Source of the DNA: Prevotella sp.
GTDB taxonomy: Bacteria; Bacteroidota; Bacteroidia; Bacteroidales; Bacteroidaceae
Direction of reading: 5' to 3'
Length of the DNA: 64,000 nt
NCBI GenBank assembly: GCA_017554145.1
Contig: JAFZIZ010000015.1
Span: 248,001-312,000, forward strand
Below, one piece after another: positions 63,342 through 64,000 of this stretch. Positions within the stretch are counted from its first letter, which is position 1. Every line of letters begins with the position of its first letter. The notes beneath the pieces are model-generated. The model was given only the letters and a program-made list of their open reading frames with translations. It had not been told where the DNA came from and did no database searches. Position numbers and translations under genes: made by a program.

Positions 63342-63393
63342 CTGAGACGGGAAAGTTCTCTTCCCGCCTCGGTAAAGATATACCCAATGGGTA
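63342..63393 (+). other. Two hairpins downstream of xusE
   Basis: First: CTGAGACGGGAA with TTCCCGCCTCGG (63342-63372), 11 of 12 positions pairing. Second: TACCC-AAT-GGGTA (63381-63393), followed by ATTTTTA. They precede the main terminator and could protect the mRNA 3' end or act as an early terminator. Confidence 0.5.
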
Positions 63394-63417
63394 ATTTTTA
63401 GAACTTTACATTGTGGG

Positions 63418-63451
63418 GAGCCCGGGTCTGGGAAGATCCGGGCTCTTTTTT
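63418..63451 (+). terminator. Intrinsic terminator of the xus operon
   Basis: GAGCCCGGGTC pairs with GATCCGGGCTC (one G-U) around a 6-nt loop, followed by TTTTTTA. It touches the stop codon of the convergent glycosyltransferase gene. Confidence 0.9.
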
Positions 63452-64000
63452 ATTTGATGATGCTACGGATGACGAACCAGACATGCAGGAAGAAGGTTTG
63501 TATCCCACCATAATGATGGCACATCACTTGATAGCGTTCTTTCAGTGATGCCCAATGATTCTGTGTCGTGTTACCACCTTCCATGAAGTCGGCAAGGACA
63601 GCATAGGTGTTGACTATAGGCAGTTCCATTTGCTCTGCTTGTTTCATCACACGGATACACCAGTCGACATCTGCCGAATGGCGATATTGTAGATCGTATT
63701 CCTGTCCTTTAGCGATATCCGTACGTACATAGAAAGCCTGATGACAGACAAGCATACCTTGACGGAACGATTTCCAGTTAAGTTGTTGGGGTGGGCGTAG
63801 GCGGCGCAAATGAAGGAACTTGCCATTTTCATCTGTGACAGCTGTATCGCCGTACATGATGGCTGGCAGTTGGCTTTCAGCAGTTGGCTTTTGACTTTTG
63901 ACAATTATTTCAAGGGTGTTGTCGGCATGAAGGATGTCTCCTGCATTCAGAAACACCAGATAGTCACCCGTCGCTTTGCGTAGTCCTTTATTCATCGCGT
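63450..64000 (-). CDS. Family 2 glycosyltransferase (5' end outside window)
   Basis: The visible part is the C-terminal 183 residues or so of a GT2 enzyme; the frame is open up to position 64000. The start of the visible part, AMNKGLRKATGDYLVFLNAGD, is the canonical GT2 segment around the metal-binding motif, so the upstream nucleotide-binding half is beyond the edge. HSADVDWCIRVMK contains the likely catalytic-base region. GT2 enzymes of this kind transfer sugars in capsule, O-antigen or exopolysaccharide synthesis. It is unrelated to xylan use. A repeat-encoded stretch SQKPTAESQLP (63865-63906) interrupts the usual alignment after LEIIVK. Confidence 0.85.
   Translation of the reverse strand, partial: AMNKGLRKATGDYLVFLNAGDILHADNTLEIIVKSQKPTAESQLPAIMYGDTAVTDENGKFLHLRRLRPPQQLNWKSFRQGMLVCHQAFYVRTDIAKGQEYDLQYRHSADVDWCIRVMKQAEQMELPIVNTYAVLADFMEGGNTTQNHWASLKERYQVMCHHYGGIQTFFLHVWFVIRSIIK
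63865..63906. repeat. Short imperfect repeats inside the GT2 gene
   Basis: Minus strand: AAAGTCAAAAGCCAACTGC is followed by TGAAAGCCAACTGC, and each ends in the same GCCAACTGC. Runs of this composition are widespread in Bacteroidetes spacers; here one is translated in frame. Confidence 0.5.

Overview
The window looks like a chromosomal segment of a rumen or gut Prevotella (broad sense; close to the Prevotella/Xylanibacter ruminicola and Segatella bryantii group). Reasons: three SusC/SusD pairs, promoters of the Bacteroidetes -33/-7 type (TTTG then TAnnTTTG), A-rich translation starts without Shine-Dalgarno sequences, lipobox-bearing surface proteins, a GH10-CE1 protein laid out like Xyn10D-Fae1A of P. 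ruminicola, and a xusA-xusB-xusC-xusD-xusE block. Almost every gene serves the breakdown of decorated xylan. No tRNA, rRNA, insertion sequence, phage or CRISPR array was seen.

Layout. (1) 1-5.0 kb, minus: a membrane protein (DUF6057-like), a CxxCH beta-propeller lipoprotein and a GH3 beta-xylosidase/glucosidase cut by the window edge. (2) 5.5-14.4 kb, plus: SusC1/SusD1, then a second copy of the membrane-protein/propeller pair. (3) 14.4-26.9 kb, minus: CE6-like esterase, GH97, GH31, then GH97, GH10-CE1 and GH8-CE15, in two transcription units. (4) 27.1-29.6 kb, plus: a GH9 enzyme. (5) 29.6-34.8 kb, minus: an outer-membrane barrel protein, and a sigma factor/anti-sigma/secreted-protein operon. 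(6) 35.0-36.0 kb, plus: the ATP-pyrophosphatase half of GMP synthase. (7) 36.1-48.3 kb, minus: a 12-kb operon of four GH43 proteins, a feruloyl-esterase-like hydrolase and two Cache-domain sensors, one of them a degenerate kinase. (8) 48.5-50.5 kb, minus: an SGNH-CE1 bifunctional esterase. (9) 50.8-63.3 kb, plus: GH5, then xusA-E. (10) The window ends in a truncated GT2 glycosyltransferase.

How the parts fit. Surface endo-enzymes (GH10-CE1, GH5) and esterases (CE1, CE6-like, CE15, BD-FAE-like) would open acetylated, feruloylated, lignin-linked glucuronoarabinoxylan. The Xus transporters import oligosaccharides. GH43, GH97, GH31, GH8 and GH3 enzymes then strip side chains and trim to xylose.

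The most interesting observation is regulatory. Six promoters feeding the xylan genes carry a TGTWACA box whose last base lies exactly 52 bp upstream of the first base of the -7 element. Five of the six also have a recognisable (4 to 7 of 7 matches) second copy 21 bp nearer. Six other promoters in the window lack it. This looks like the target of an AraC-type hybrid two-component regulator encoded elsewhere. Two leaders (SusC1 and GH5) additionally carry a tiny open frame that stops at the foot of a terminator-like hairpin, which suggests attenuation.
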